DNA from: Chitinophagaceae bacterium | GTDB taxonomy: Bacteria > Bacteroidota > Bacteroidia > Chitinophagales > Chitinophagaceae | Length of the DNA stretch: 64,000 nt | NCBI GenBank assembly: GCA_016720745.1 | Contig: JADKKA010000019.1 | Location: forward strand, 186,001 to 250,000 | Direction: 5' to 3' | Shown here: in pieces, positions 9,115 to 18,115 of the stretch | How positions within the stretch are numbered: position 1 is the stretch's first letter | Layout of the letters: every line of letters begins with the position of its first letter | Position numbers and translations under genes: made by a program | Notes under the pieces: model-generated | The model's database searches: none | What the model was told of the DNA's origin: nothing | What the model saw: the letters and a program-made list of their open reading frames with translations, nothing else

Positions 9115-9798
9115 ATGAAAGCAATCATCATCGACGACGAAAGACTGGCCAGGGCGGAATTAAAAAAACTCCTGCTCGATTACCCGGAAGTGGAAGTAGT
9201 GGATGAAGCAGCCAATGCAGAAGAAGGACTGGCCAAAATTGAATTACAGCAACCCGATCTGATTTTTCTGGATATACAAATGCCTGGAAAAACAGGCTTT
9301 GATATGTTAGCGCAACTGGAAAAAGCCCCGCATGTGATCTTTACGACAGCCTATGATGAATTTGCATTGAAAGCTTTTGAAGTAAATGCCCTCGATTACC
9401 TGGTGAAACCTATTGAACCCAAGCGACTGGCAGATGCGGTACAAAAATTGAATGCATCTGAGATCAGGGATAGCCGACCGGATATCATCAGTACCAATAA
9501 CAGTCTGCTCACCGAAAACGACCAGGTATTTGTAAAAGACGGCGAGCGTTGTTGGTTTGTGAAGCTCAATGAAATCCGCCTCTTTGAAAGTGTGGGCAAT
9601 TATGCCAAAGTGTTTTTTGGCGCCAACAAACCCCTGATCCTGAAATCACTCAATGCATTAGAGGAAAGACTGGATGAAAAGACTTTTTTCAGGGCCAACC
9701 GGAAACATATTGTCAATCTCAGGATGATCGATAAAATTGAGCCTTATTTCAATGGCGGCTTGCTGCTGGAACTAAAGGGGGAGAGAAGATTGAAGTAA
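9115..9798 (+). CDS. LytTR-family response regulator, C-terminus frameshifted
   Basis: Partner of the upstream kinase. The receiver domain (residues 1-115) has the acidic pair Asp7/Asp8, phospho-acceptor Asp53 (IFLDIQMPG) and Lys97 (YLVKPIEP). The LytTR DNA-binding domain starts near 140 (VFVKDGERCWFVKLNEIRLF) and runs through FFRANRKHIVNL. As written the frame ends at 9798 after ELKGERRLK. In the next frame, from 9783, the sequence reads EKIEVSRRQTVKFKEMMSL then TAG at 9840-9842, exactly the expected LytTR ending. One missing G in the G-run at 9777-9781 would restore it, giving a product ending at 9842. Confidence 0.9.
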   Translation: MKAIIIDDERLARAELKKLLLDYPEVEVVDEAANAEEGLAKIELQQPDLIFLDIQMPGKTGFDMLAQLEKAPHVIFTTAYDEFALKAFEVNALDYLVKPIEPKRLADAVQKLNASEIRDSRPDIISTNNSLLTENDQVFVKDGERCWFVKLNEIRLFESVGNYAKVFFGANKPLILKSLNALEERLDEKTFFRANRKHIVNLRMIDKIEPYFNGGLLLELKGERRLK

Positions 9799-9840
9799 GC
9801 CGGAGGCAGACGGTGAAGTTTAAGGAGATGATGAGCTTGT

Positions 9841-9990
9841 AGAGGGGCGAGAGGCTAGTGGCAAGTGGCTAGTGGCGAGTGGGGAATGGCTAGTGGGGAG
9901 TAGCAAGAGGGGAAGGGCGAGCATTGCCTGCCGTAGCATTTGCGAAGTAAGGTAGGGTTTGAGTACCAGCGAGGTCAAGCTGAGTTAGTC
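9841..9990. repeat. Spacer of permuted short words and a decayed GTAGC repeat
   Basis: After the regulator the spacer is built from variants of GGCTAGTGGC and GAGTGG (9850-9911). Then follows GCCTGCCGTAGC (about 9926) with GCGAAG nearby, resembling the start of the 59-base repeat at 30765-30935. No gene is seen before the M28 peptidase at 10113. Confidence 0.5.
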
Positions 9991-10112
9991 AATACATCTT
10001 TAGTAAAAGCGGCATAAAGGAAGAGGTGCTTAGCCGCAATGCAACTTAGTTTTAGCAGAATAAGTCTTATAAGCGCGGATATTTTATCAATTTAAGAAAG
10101 CATACCAATTAC

Positions 10113-11390
10113 ATGAAGAAATCATTGTTGACGGGCTTGTTGATTGCAGCGGGCTCTTTTTTATGGGCACAGAAAGGAGAATCTGTTTTTCAGGTGAAGG
10201 AAGCAGAACGCATCATCAGTTTCCTGGCATCAGATGAAATGAGAGGACGTAAAGTCTTTTCTCCTGAAATTGATAAAGCCGCTGATTTTATCGCCGCTGA
10301 ATTTAAAGCCGCCGGATTACAACCGATGAATAACAGTTTCCGGCAGGAGTTTACGATTGTCAGGCCTAAATTTATCAGTGCCAGCGCCAGTTTCGACGGA
10401 GTATCTATCGAACAAAAAAGCATCATTGTGATTACCTGTGCCGCACAGTTCAAAGCAGACCAGACTGCCGGCTACGAAAAGGTAATGATCAGTGCCGGCG
10501 CCAATCTGCAGGCGGAAGCCCGCAAATATGCCCGGGGAAATAAAAACACTTTGGTAGTAGTCGATAAAAGTTTTGCCAACAGTTTTGGTAACCTGGCGCG
10601 ACTGAAATCATCCATGTTCAAGACAAATACCAATACTGTTTTCGTAATTGCAGATGCCCTGCCGACTCAATGGTCGGTAGAAGCGGTCCATGAAATCAAT
10701 GAACAAAAGATGGCCAATGTGGTTGGAATACTTCCCGGCAAATCGAAAAAGGAAGAGTATGTTATTTTCTCCGGACACTATGATCATATTGGTGTGGGAC
10801 GTGCCGTAGAGGGTGATTCGATTTATAACGGAGCCAATGATGATGCTGCGGGTACCACCGGAGTGATCATGCTGGCCCAGTACTTTAAGCAACTGAATAA
10901 TAACGAAAGGACCATCGTCTTTGCCGCCTTAACTGCCGAAGAAAGCGGTGGTTTTGGCGCCCAGTATTTTTCCCGGCAGTTCAATCCGGAGAAAGTAATG
11001 GCCATGTTCAATATTGAAATGATCGGCACAGAAAGCAAATGGGGGAAGAACTCTGCCTATATCACCGGTTATGATAAAACCAATATGGGTGAGATCCTGG
11101 CCAAAGACCTGCAGGGAACGACCTTTAATTTCTACCCTGATCCCTACCCAACCCAGCAATTATTTTACCGCTCCGATAATGCCACCCTGGCCCGCTTAGG
11201 CGTACCGGCCCATACCATCTCAACTTCTAAAATGGATGTGGAACCGCATTACCACAAACCCAGTGATGAAGTGAAGACCCTGGATCTCGATAATATGGTG
11301 ATGGTGATCAAAGCCATCGGCCTGAGTTCAAAAAGTATTGTGGCTGGGAAGGAAACGCCGACGAGGGTGAAGGTGGAGGAACTGAGGTAA
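10113..11390 (+). CDS. Secreted M28-family metallopeptidase
   Basis: Zinc aminopeptidase or carboxypeptidase of the M28 family, exported by a signal peptide (MKKSLLTGLLIAAGSFLWAQ). All expected metal and catalytic positions are visible: His in SGHYDHIG, Asp in GANDDAAG, the Glu pair in LTAEESGGFG, a further acidic ligand in NIEMIG and the last His in EPHYHKPSDE. The order is that of the M28 fold, with a PA-like insert region between residues ~100 and 215. Length 425 is usual for bacteroidete members. It probably trims peptides in the periplasm or outside the cell. It stands alone between two repeat-filled spacers. Confidence 0.92.
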   Translation: MKKSLLTGLLIAAGSFLWAQKGESVFQVKEAERIISFLASDEMRGRKVFSPEIDKAADFIAAEFKAAGLQPMNNSFRQEFTIVRPKFISASASFDGVSIEQKSIIVITCAAQFKADQTAGYEKVMISAGANLQAEARKYARGNKNTLVVVDKSFANSFGNLARLKSSMFKTNTNTVFVIADALPTQWSVEAVHEINEQKMANVVGILPGKSKKEEYVIFSGHYDHIGVGRAVEGDSIYNGANDDAAGTTGVIMLAQYFKQLNNNERTIVFAALTAEESGGFGAQYFSRQFNPEKVMAMFNIEMIGTESKWGKNSAYITGYDKTNMGEILAKDLQGTTFNFYPDPYPTQQLFYRSDNATLARLGVPAHTISTSKMDVEPHYHKPSDEVKTLDLDNMVMVIKAIGLSSKSIVAGKETPTRVKVEELR

Positions 11391-11635
11391 ATTGAAAATT
11401 GAAAGTTGAAAATTGAAAGGGGAAATACGAAGGTCGAAATTGGAAATCCGCTTTTTGTTGCTTCATCTTCCTGTAACGCCTCACTTTTCTCTATCGCTTC
11501 AATAATTGAAAAACGCCCCAATTACCACCAACTTTCTTTCGGACTTTCCGACTTTCGGTCTTCCCGACTGTCCCATGTTTTACGCTGCAAGCCACAACGG
11601 GTATTGACTAAAGACTATCGACTAAGGACTAACGA
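11391..11635. repeat. Spacer of permuted short words
   Basis: 245 bases without a gene. It begins with ATTGAAAATTGAAAGTTGAA units (11391-11420), has a CTTTC-rich run (11530-11565; ACTTTC-CGACTTTCGG words) and ends with GACTAAAGACTATCGACTAA-type units (11606-11639) that run into the stop of the next gene. Confidence 0.55.
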
Positions 11636-12391
11636 CTAGATCTTAACCGGTACACTATGCACCGCATCACTCATCTCCTTAATCAGGGAAGCATCTTTCT
11701 CAATGGCATTGCCGACTACAATCACATCGGCTCCGGCTTTGCAGTTCAGGTAGGCTTTTTCGGGGGTAAGGATGCCTCCACCTACAATCAGGGGGGCTTC
11801 GATGCTGTCGGCCACCGATTTTATCATTGTTTCTGAAATAGGCCGCCTGGCTCCGCTGCCGGCATCCATATAAATCAGCTTCATCCCCAGCATTTCTCCC
11901 GCCATCGCCGTGCACATCGCAATTTCATTCTTATCAGCCGGTACAGGGGCTGCATTACTGATATAGGAGACCGTAGTAGGCGCCCCGCCATCAATAACGA
12001 TATATCCGGTGGGCATGATCTCCAGTCCGCTCTGCCGCACAAATGGCGCTGAGACCACATGCTGGCCAATCAGTAATTCAGGATTACGTCCGGAGATCAG
12101 GGAGAGATACAACAGCGCATCGGCATATTTGCTGACCTGTGAGGGGCTCCCGGGAAAGAGGATGACCGGGATATCACATTGCTGTTTGATTCTTTGCACA
12201 CATTCATCCAGGTGATTGGAGATCACCAGGCTGCCACCTACCAGTAAATAATCCACCCCGGCTGAAACGGATAGTTCCGTCAGCTCATCAAGGATGGCCG
12301 TATTTACCTTGTCCGGGTCAATCAGCACGGCAAAGGACTTTTTCCCCTGCTTTTTTTTCCCGGCCAGTTCCTGGTAGATTGTTGACTTCAT
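11636..12391 (-). CDS. Geranylgeranylglyceryl phosphate synthase family protein
   Basis: TIM-barrel prenyltransferase that joins sn-glycerol-1-phosphate to a polyprenyl diphosphate, the first ether-lipid step in archaea; related enzymes occur in Bacteroidota and Firmicutes (PcrB). The 251-residue sequence shows the family pattern: FAVLIDPDK at the N-terminus, LLVGGS, PVILFPGSPSQVS, the TGYIVIDGG strand, LIYMDAGSGARRPIS and the phosphate-binding APLIVGGGILTPE and ADVIVVGNAIE loops. Whether it makes C20 or C35 products is not visible. It faces away from nrdJ. Strong family match; role in this organism is inferred. Confidence 0.92.
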   Translation of the reverse strand: MKSTIYQELAGKKKQGKKSFAVLIDPDKVNTAILDELTELSVSAGVDYLLVGGSLVISNHLDECVQRIKQQCDIPVILFPGSPSQVSKYADALLYLSLISGRNPELLIGQHVVSAPFVRQSGLEIMPTGYIVIDGGAPTTVSYISNAAPVPADKNEIAMCTAMAGEMLGMKLIYMDAGSGARRPISETMIKSVADSIEAPLIVGGGILTPEKAYLNCKAGADVIVVGNAIEKDASLIKEMSDAVHSVPVKI

Positions 12392-13018
12392 GAAGTGAAT
12401 GATAATTGCAAAAATGCGAAAAACTTCCCGTATTGCACAGCCCGAAACAGTCTGTTTTTTAATTGTTTATTGAAACAGCAGAAATGCTATTGAGCGCAAT
12501 GAAGCCTGCCCTGGTGAAGGGACTTCACTTTAATTTTTCTTTTGCTGAGCGGGAAATCAAAATAGAACAGCAACACTGTTTTCATGCTTTGAATCGGGCG
12601 CCGCTTCCCCATCAATTTCACCCTGTTTTTCCGGAACAGGTAATATAAATTAATGGCATATGTCTCAAATCCTTTACTGTAAAGGGTTTGGGGGGATGGG
12701 TTCCCTGAAAAGCCTGTAAAATCAATAGTTTCAGGCGATTGGAGGGCAGAAACCCTTGTCCATTATGGGTTTCAGTCAAACAATGGCTCCGCCGGAATTT
12801 CCTACAACTCCGGTACTAATTTTCCAAAAAATTTTTCTCCTTCCTCCGGGCTTAAATTGTGAAGAAATGCTGCAATCCAATACAGGACTGCATCCGGGGT
12901 TTTTCCACGACCCTTTTCCACAGAATGTGTATATCTCACCCTATGAATTACAGTAACTTAAAAATATTTTCGTCATGGACGTTAACAGTTACTTAACCCG
13001 AGAAATTCTTTTTTAGTT
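12392..13018. other. Long gene-free region upstream of nrdJ
   Basis: 627 bases with no credible gene. I see small hairpins (CCCTTTAC-like arms around 12671-12690; GAAACCC 12749-12755 with GGGTTTC 12767-12773) but no recognised riboswitch or NrdR-box pair. It probably carries divergent promoters for the GGGP synthase and nrdJ. The leader is long enough to hold a structured control element. Confidence 0.5.
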
Positions 13019-15019
13019 ATGGCTACCAAAACCAAGGCATCCTCCAAAGGAGGTTTGCAATTTTCTCGTCGCTTTACCCGGGACGACGTGAATGTATACG
13101 ATATGTTTGAGTACGATTACCGCACTTCGGTAATTCGTAACCCGAGTGGTGAAGTTGTTTTCGAGATGAACAATGTGGAAGTTCCTAAACAGTGGAGTCA
13201 GATTGCTACTGATATCTTAGCACAAAAGTATTTTAGAAAAGCCGGTGTACCTCAACCCGACGGAAGCCTGGGTAGAGAAACATCTGCGAAACAGGTAGCC
13301 CATCGTATGGCCAATTGCTGGAAAGCATGGGGCGAACGATATGGCTATTTTTCATCTGCTGATGATGCAAAGGTTTTTTATGAAGAGCTGGTGTATTCCA
13401 TCCTCAATCAAATGTGCGTTCCCAATAGCCCGCAATGGTTCAATACCGGTTTGCATGAAAGCTATGGCATTCTCGGTAAACCACAGGGTCACTATTATGT
13501 TGACCAGGCAGACGGACAACTGAAAAAATCAACCAATGCATACGAGCGTCCCCAGCCCCATGCCTGCTTCATCCTGAGTGTGGATGATGATCTGGTGAAC
13601 GAAGGTGGTATCATGGACCTCTGGGTTCGTGAAGCCCGGATCTTCAAATACGGATCAGGTGTGGGTACCAATTACTCCAATCTCCGTGGCGAAGGCGAAA
13701 AGCTCAGCGGTGGTGGCAGTTCATCCGGTTTGATGAGCTTCCTGAAAATTGGTGACCGCGCTGCCGGTGCCATCAAATCAGGTGGTACTACCCGTCGTGC
13801 CGCTAAAATGGTTTGTCTCGACCTCGATCACCCCGAGATCGTTTCATTTGTGAACTGGAAAGTGGAAGAAGAAAAGAAAGTAGGTGCCCTGATCGCAGCC
13901 GGTTATCCTTCCGGTTATGAAGATGAAGCCTACCGCACTGTGAGTGGTCAGAATTCCAATAACTCTGTTCGTATCCCTAACTCTTTCTTCAAAGTACTGG
14001 AAGAAGATGGCGAATGGGAACTCAAAGGCAGAATGGATGGCCGGGTAATGAAAAAAATTCCCGCCCGCGAACTCTGGAACCAGATCGCTTATGCCGCATG
14101 GCGTTGTGCTGATCCCGGTACACAATACGATACTACCATCAACGAATGGCATACCTGCCCTGCAGGCGGACCCATCCGGGCATCCAATCCCTGCTCGGAG
14201 TACATGTTCCTCGACAATACAGCCTGTAACCTCGCATCAGCCAACCTGATGAAGTTTTATGATGCAGAGAAGAATATATTCGATGTGGAAGGATATGAGT
14301 ACAATACCCGTCTCTGGACGGTAGTACTCGAAGTATCCGTATTGATGGCACAGTTCCCTTCTAAAGAAGTGGCCCAGCTGAGCTATGAGTACCGTACCCT
14401 GGGACTGGGTTATGCCAACCTCGGCACCATGCTGATGGTAAGCGGTATTCCTTATGACAGCGAAGAAGCAAGAGGTATTGCCGGTGCGATCACCGCCATC
14501 ATGACCGGTATTGCTTATAAAACATCTGCGGAAATGTCCCAGGCCCTGGGTGCATTCCCCCGCTTTGAAGAAAATAAAGAACACATGATGCGGGTGATGC
14601 GCAATCACCGCCTCGCTGCTTATGATGCGGATGAATATGAAGGACTGAGCCTGAAACCACAGGGTATCCACGCAAAATATTGTCCGGATTACCTGTTGAA
14701 AGCAGCTTGCAAAGCATGGGATGATGCTGTTGAAATGGGAGAGAAGTATGGTTACCGCAATGCACAGGCAACGGTAATTGCACCGACCGGTACCATCGGA
14801 CTGGTAATGGATTGCGATACCACGGGTGTGGAACCTGATTTCGCCCTCGTTAAATTCAAGAAATTATCCGGTGGTGGTTATTTCAAAATCATCAACCAGT
14901 CGTGCCTACTGCCCTGCGCAACCTGGGTTATACACAGGCTGAATCAGACAAGATCATCAAATATGCTACCGGTGCTGCCTCTTTCGCCGGTGCACCCTTT
15001 ATCAATCACCAGACCTTGA
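13019..15019 (+). CDS. nrdJ: Class II ribonucleotide reductase, N-terminal part (frameshifted)
   Basis: B12-dependent ribonucleotide reductase, making deoxyribonucleotides without oxygen. This frame carries the catalytic barrel: the first active-site Cys in HACFILSVDDD, KYGSGVGTNYSNLRG, the finger loop SNPCSEYMFLDNTACNLAS with the radical Cys and Glu, and APTGTIGLVMDCDTTGVEPD. It is in frame with the family to KIINQS near 14900, then reads nonsense to 15019. From 14902 (GTG) the +1-shifted frame continues with VPTALRNLGY, the expected next residues. A single lost G (TCG-GTG read as TCGTG) explains it. The restored gene would be 13019-16401, about 1127 residues. Confidence 0.93.
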   Translation: MATKTKASSKGGLQFSRRFTRDDVNVYDMFEYDYRTSVIRNPSGEVVFEMNNVEVPKQWSQIATDILAQKYFRKAGVPQPDGSLGRETSAKQVAHRMANCWKAWGERYGYFSSADDAKVFYEELVYSILNQMCVPNSPQWFNTGLHESYGILGKPQGHYYVDQADGQLKKSTNAYERPQPHACFILSVDDDLVNEGGIMDLWVREARIFKYGSGVGTNYSNLRGEGEKLSGGGSSSGLMSFLKIGDRAAGAIKSGGTTRRAAKMVCLDLDHPEIVSFVNWKVEEEKKVGALIAAGYPSGYEDEAYRTVSGQNSNNSVRIPNSFFKVLEEDGEWELKGRMDGRVMKKIPARELWNQIAYAAWRCADPGTQYDTTINEWHTCPAGGPIRASNPCSEYMFLDNTACNLASANLMKFYDAEKNIFDVEGYEYNTRLWTVVLEVSVLMAQFPSKEVAQLSYEYRTLGLGYANLGTMLMVSGIPYDSEEARGIAGAITAIMTGIAYKTSAEMSQALGAFPRFEENKEHMMRVMRNHRLAAYDADEYEGLSLKPQGIHAKYCPDYLLKAACKAWDDAVEMGEKYGYRNAQATVIAPTGTIGLVMDCDTTGVEPDFALVKFKKLSGGGYFKIINQSCLLPCATWVIHRLNQTRSSNMLPVLPLSPVHPLSITRP

Positions 15020-16401
15020 GTGAAAAAGGCTTTATCGCCGATGAAATCAAGCGTTTGGATGCTGCAGCGATCACTGCATTTGAAATCGGATTTGTATTCA
15101 ACAAATACACCCTGGGTGAAGAGTGTCTGCAAAGACTGGGCTTTACTTCGGAGCAATACAACAATTTTGAGTGGAGCCTGCTGGAAGCCCTGGGCTTTAC
15201 CGATGAGCAGATTGAAGCTGCCAATGATTATGTATGCGGTACCATGATGCTGGAAGGAGCTCCTGCATTGAAAGATGAACACCTGCCTGTATTTGACTGC
15301 GCCAATAAATGTGGTCAGAAAGGTCAGCGTTATATCCATGCTCACGGACATATCCGCATGATGGGTGCTACACAGCCATTCATCAGTGGTGCCATCTCCA
15401 AAACCATCAACCTGCCGCATGAAGCCGGTGTGGATGAAATTGCAGATGCCTATCACCTGAGCTGGAAACTGGGATTAAAAGCCAATGCACTTTACCGTGA
15501 TGGTTCTAAATTATCTCAGCCCCTCAGCAATAAATCTGATAAGAAAAAGAAAACAGAAGAAGGAACTCAGGCCGCTGAAACTGCCGAGGTTGCAGAAGCA
15601 GCACTGGAGTCTAATATTGTTGACCTCGGTAAACTAACCGTAGAAGAACTGCTGGAAGAAGTACAGAAAAGAGTACAGGCTTCTCCTGATACCAAACTGA
15701 AACGCAAACTGGCCAGTATCGTGGAAAGAAGGGCCCTGCCGGCCAAACGCCGCGGGTTTACCCAGAAAGCCAAGATCAACGGACAGGCCATCTTCCTCCG
15801 TACCGGTGAATATGGTGATGGTACCCTGGGTGAGATCTTTATTGATATGGCCAAGGAAGGCGCTACCATGCGCAGCATGATGAACTGTTTCGCGATCTCT
15901 ATTTCCATTGGTCTCCAGTACGGTGTACCACTGGAAGAGTTCGTGGACAAATTCGCCTTCACCCGTTTCGATCCTTCCGGATTTGTAGAGCACCCGAATA
16001 TCAAGTCCACCACTTCTTTGGTTGACTTCATCTTCCGTGTACTCGGATACGAATACCTCGGCCGTACCGATCTGGTACATGTGCTCGATAAACCAGAAGT
16101 ACTGAATACCGGTGCCGATGAGTGGGATGAAATTCCTTCTAACGGTCTCGAATATGCGAAAGAGCAGGAATTATCCAGTGTTAGGATTACTCCCTCTTCA
16201 GGTACAGTAGCACCCCAGCCGGTGAAAAACCAGCGGACTGCTCAGGCCGTGAAGACTGAAGCCGGACTGGATGCATTGAGTGCTGCTACCAAGAGCATGC
16301 AGAGTGATGCGCCCGCCTGTAATGTTTGCGGACATATCATGATGCGCAGTGGCACTTGTTACAAATGTTTGAATTGCGGTAACCAGGGAGGATGTAGCTA
16401 G
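14902..16401 (+). CDS. nrdJ: Class II ribonucleotide reductase, C-terminal part
   Basis: Continuation of the same gene in the shifted frame (499 residues). It finishes the barrel (MLEGAPALKDEHLPVFDCA NK; MGATQPFISGAISKTINLPH), then has a Lys/Ala/Glu-rich linker near residues 218-245 (SDKKKKTEEGTQAAETAE), then a TSCPD-type domain (DGTLGEIFIDMAKEGATMRS) and a C-terminal Cys-rich zinc ribbon with CNVC and CYKCLNCG. The C-terminal cysteines are known to re-reduce the active site. It is not likely to be a gene of its own: no ribosome-binding site precedes 14902 and the sequence starts mid-domain. Confidence 0.9.
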   Translation: MPTALRNLGYTQAESDKIIKYATGAASFAGAPFINHQTLSEKGFIADEIKRLDAAAITAFEIGFVFNKYTLGEECLQRLGFTSEQYNNFEWSLLEALGFTDEQIEAANDYVCGTMMLEGAPALKDEHLPVFDCANKCGQKGQRYIHAHGHIRMMGATQPFISGAISKTINLPHEAGVDEIADAYHLSWKLGLKANALYRDGSKLSQPLSNKSDKKKKTEEGTQAAETAEVAEAALESNIVDLGKLTVEELLEEVQKRVQASPDTKLKRKLASIVERRALPAKRRGFTQKAKINGQAIFLRTGEYGDGTLGEIFIDMAKEGATMRSMMNCFAISISIGLQYGVPLEEFVDKFAFTRFDPSGFVEHPNIKSTTSLVDFIFRVLGYEYLGRTDLVHVLDKPEVLNTGADEWDEIPSNGLEYAKEQELSSVRITPSSGTVAPQPVKNQRTAQAVKTEAGLDALSAATKSMQSDAPACNVCGHIMMRSGTCYKCLNCGNQGGCS

Positions 16402-16408
16402 CCCCGTT

Positions 16409-16491
16409 GTGGTTCGTCTCGGACGAACCACCTCAAAAATACTCAGGACGACCCCCGTCAAACCGTTTGTGGTTCGTCTCAGACGAACCAC
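16409..16491. repeat. Pair of identical triloop palindromes after nrdJ
   Basis: Two 23-base palindromes spaced exactly 60 bases apart: GTGGTTCGTC / GACGAACCAC arms at 16409-16418 and 16422-16431 (loop TCG), and the same arms at 16469-16478 and 16482-16491 (loop TCA). Stems are perfect 10-bp. The 37 bases between are unlike each other. REP-like arrangement. Confidence 0.8.
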
Positions 16492-16568
16492 ATCAATGAC
16501 GGCATTTCGGAGGGCTTTTGAAAAACCCCGGTCTATCCGGATGCATTAAAGAAAGTACCCATTAAGTT

Positions 16569-16600
16569 CATCCCGACGGAAGCGTCGGGATGTTTTTTTT
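16569..16600 (+). terminator. Strong intrinsic terminator after nrdJ
   Basis: Perfect 10-bp stem CATCCCGACG (16569-16578), GAAG tetraloop, CGTCGGGATG (16583-16592), then eight T. Confidence 0.92.
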
Positions 16601-16654
16601 AAAGGAATTGTATATTCACCAAGCGAATCCCATTACCAGATTAATTGAATTGCC

Positions 16655-17416
16655 ATGCGATCATCCCGCTTTTTACTTTTTTTGATAATAATATTGTTCA
16701 ACAGCTTTTCCCTCAAAGCCCAGTCCAAACAATTCAAAGCCCTCCTGCTTACCGAAACAGCCGGCTGGCACCATGAATCTATTCCGGATGGAATTGCTGC
16801 GATTAAAGAACTGGGCAACCGGCATTTTTTTGATGTGCAATGGCACCAGGAAGCAGGGAAACTCAATGATAAATACCTGGAATCATTTCAGGTCCTGATC
16901 TTCCTGAATACCACAGGAAATATTTTAGACTCTGCTGAGCAAAAAGCAGTGGAAAGATTTATACAGTCCGGTAAAGGTTATGTAGGTATCCACAGTGCAT
17001 CCGATACCGAATATGATTGGGAATGGTACACCCAACTGGTGGGCCGTATGTTTTTTTTACATCCGCCGATACAAACGGCCAGGCTGCAGCTCACGGCTAA
17101 TGCTTTTCCCGGTTTGCAGGGCTTTGCCGGCAATCCGCTCTGGACCGATGAATGGTACGAGTTCGGTCCGGAAAAAATAAAAGGACTGAATTATATCCTC
17201 AGCGTGGATGAAAGCAGTTACAATCCTGCGGCGAAAAATGCAACCAAAGAAGCAAAGGGGATGGGGGCCTTTCATCCCATTGCCTGGTACCATGATTTTG
17301 ACGGGGGACGTTCCTTCTATACCGCATTAGGACATATTCCGGCTGTGTACCGCGATCCGATATTCCTCCAGCATCTCTATGCAGGGATTTACTGGGCGGC
17401 AACCGGCAAAAAATAA
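16655..17416 (+). CDS. ThuA-like domain protein, secreted
   Basis: A 253-residue protein of the ThuA (trehalose-utilisation) glutamine-amidotransferase-like fold. A signal peptide (LFLIIILFNSFSLKAQ) precedes FKALLLTETAGWHHESIPDG, the first strand and His-rich loop of the fold; VGIHSASDTEYDW is the elbow region, and GAFHPIAWYHDFDGGRSFYT ALGH is the conserved distal block. In Bacteroidota these often accompany sugar oxidoreductases, but none is next to it here. No catalytic Cys is seen in the elbow (Ser instead), as is common for the family. It starts an apparent unit with the secreted 180-residue protein 6 bases downstream. Confidence 0.87.
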   Translation: MRSSRFLLFLIIILFNSFSLKAQSKQFKALLLTETAGWHHESIPDGIAAIKELGNRHFFDVQWHQEAGKLNDKYLESFQVLIFLNTTGNILDSAEQKAVERFIQSGKGYVGIHSASDTEYDWEWYTQLVGRMFFLHPPIQTARLQLTANAFPGLQGFAGNPLWTDEWYEFGPEKIKGLNYILSVDESSYNPAAKNATKEAKGMGAFHPIAWYHDFDGGRSFYTALGHIPAVYRDPIFLQHLYAGIYWAATGKK

Positions 17417-17421
17417 ATTAC

Positions 17422-17964
17422 ATGATAAGATTAGTCTCTTTTCTTTTACTGGTTTTTATCCTCGGGGATAATGGGTTTGCACAAACCAATAAAGGAAAGG
17501 AAGACATTGTTCGGGTACCTGTTCACATCAATTTTTCGAGCGCCTTACCAACCCAGCCGGATTCGGTGATTGAATTTATCTCCACCTGTTTTAAATTAAA
17601 AGGGATTGAGCTGGTTGACAGCAGCACGATGCGGGAACTGTCCCGGACTGAAATGGGTGTTGTAATGCAGGAATACAAAAAGCGAAATGAACCACTACCG
17701 GATATTAAAGAAATGAGCAGGAAATTCCGGACGGCCGTCAACCTGGTCCACATTTCCATTTACCGGAATGTTTTAACTCCTGAAGCCCCGGTAGATTCCA
17801 TCAAATGGAGCGTGACCGCCATGCCTTTGAATTTTGAAAAAAGTCCCAGGGGAGGTCGCTACTACCCGGAGGATAAAACAGCCAACAATCTTTATCCCGC
17901 ATTGAAAGCGGTAACGGATGCCATCATTTCATGGTTGAGTCGTAAAGAAGAGGATACTCACTGA
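17422..17964 (+). CDS. Secreted protein of unknown function
   Basis: Not recognised. 180 residues with a signal peptide (LVSFLLLVFILGDNGFA, cleavage before Gln21). The mature part starts with a beta-like stretch (IVRVPVHINFSS) and is then mostly helical, ending with KAVTDAIISWLSRK. It follows the ThuA gene by five bases, so the two are probably co-transcribed and may act in the same compartment. There are no cysteine pairs or metal motifs to suggest an activity. Confidence 0.75.
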   Translation: MIRLVSFLLLVFILGDNGFAQTNKGKEDIVRVPVHINFSSALPTQPDSVIEFISTCFKLKGIELVDSSTMRELSRTEMGVVMQEYKKRNEPLPDIKEMSRKFRTAVNLVHISIYRNVLTPEAPVDSIKWSVTAMPLNFEKSPRGGRYYPEDKTANNLYPALKAVTDAIISWLSRKEEDTH

Positions 17965-18115
17965 TAAACTGCGTATCGATATACAGCAATAATACTTGCA
18001 GATTTCCACCCATTTGCCATAGCATATTTCAGCAGGGATTTCCATTCTGTAGTCTCCATGGCAGTGATTACTTTCATGCACCGGAACAGCCGGAAACAAC
18101 TAAAAATCCCTACGT

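Noticed and set aside
12421..12530. Possible cobalamin riboswitch before nrdJ: GAAGCCTGCC near 12500 resembles the end of a B12 box.
   Set aside because: Only about 11 of 16 box bases match, no other riboswitch helices are present upstream, and the distance to nrdJ is more than 500 bases.
14500..15100. An intein or intron splitting nrdJ.
   Set aside because: No inserted sequence at all: the two frames overlap and join with a single base.
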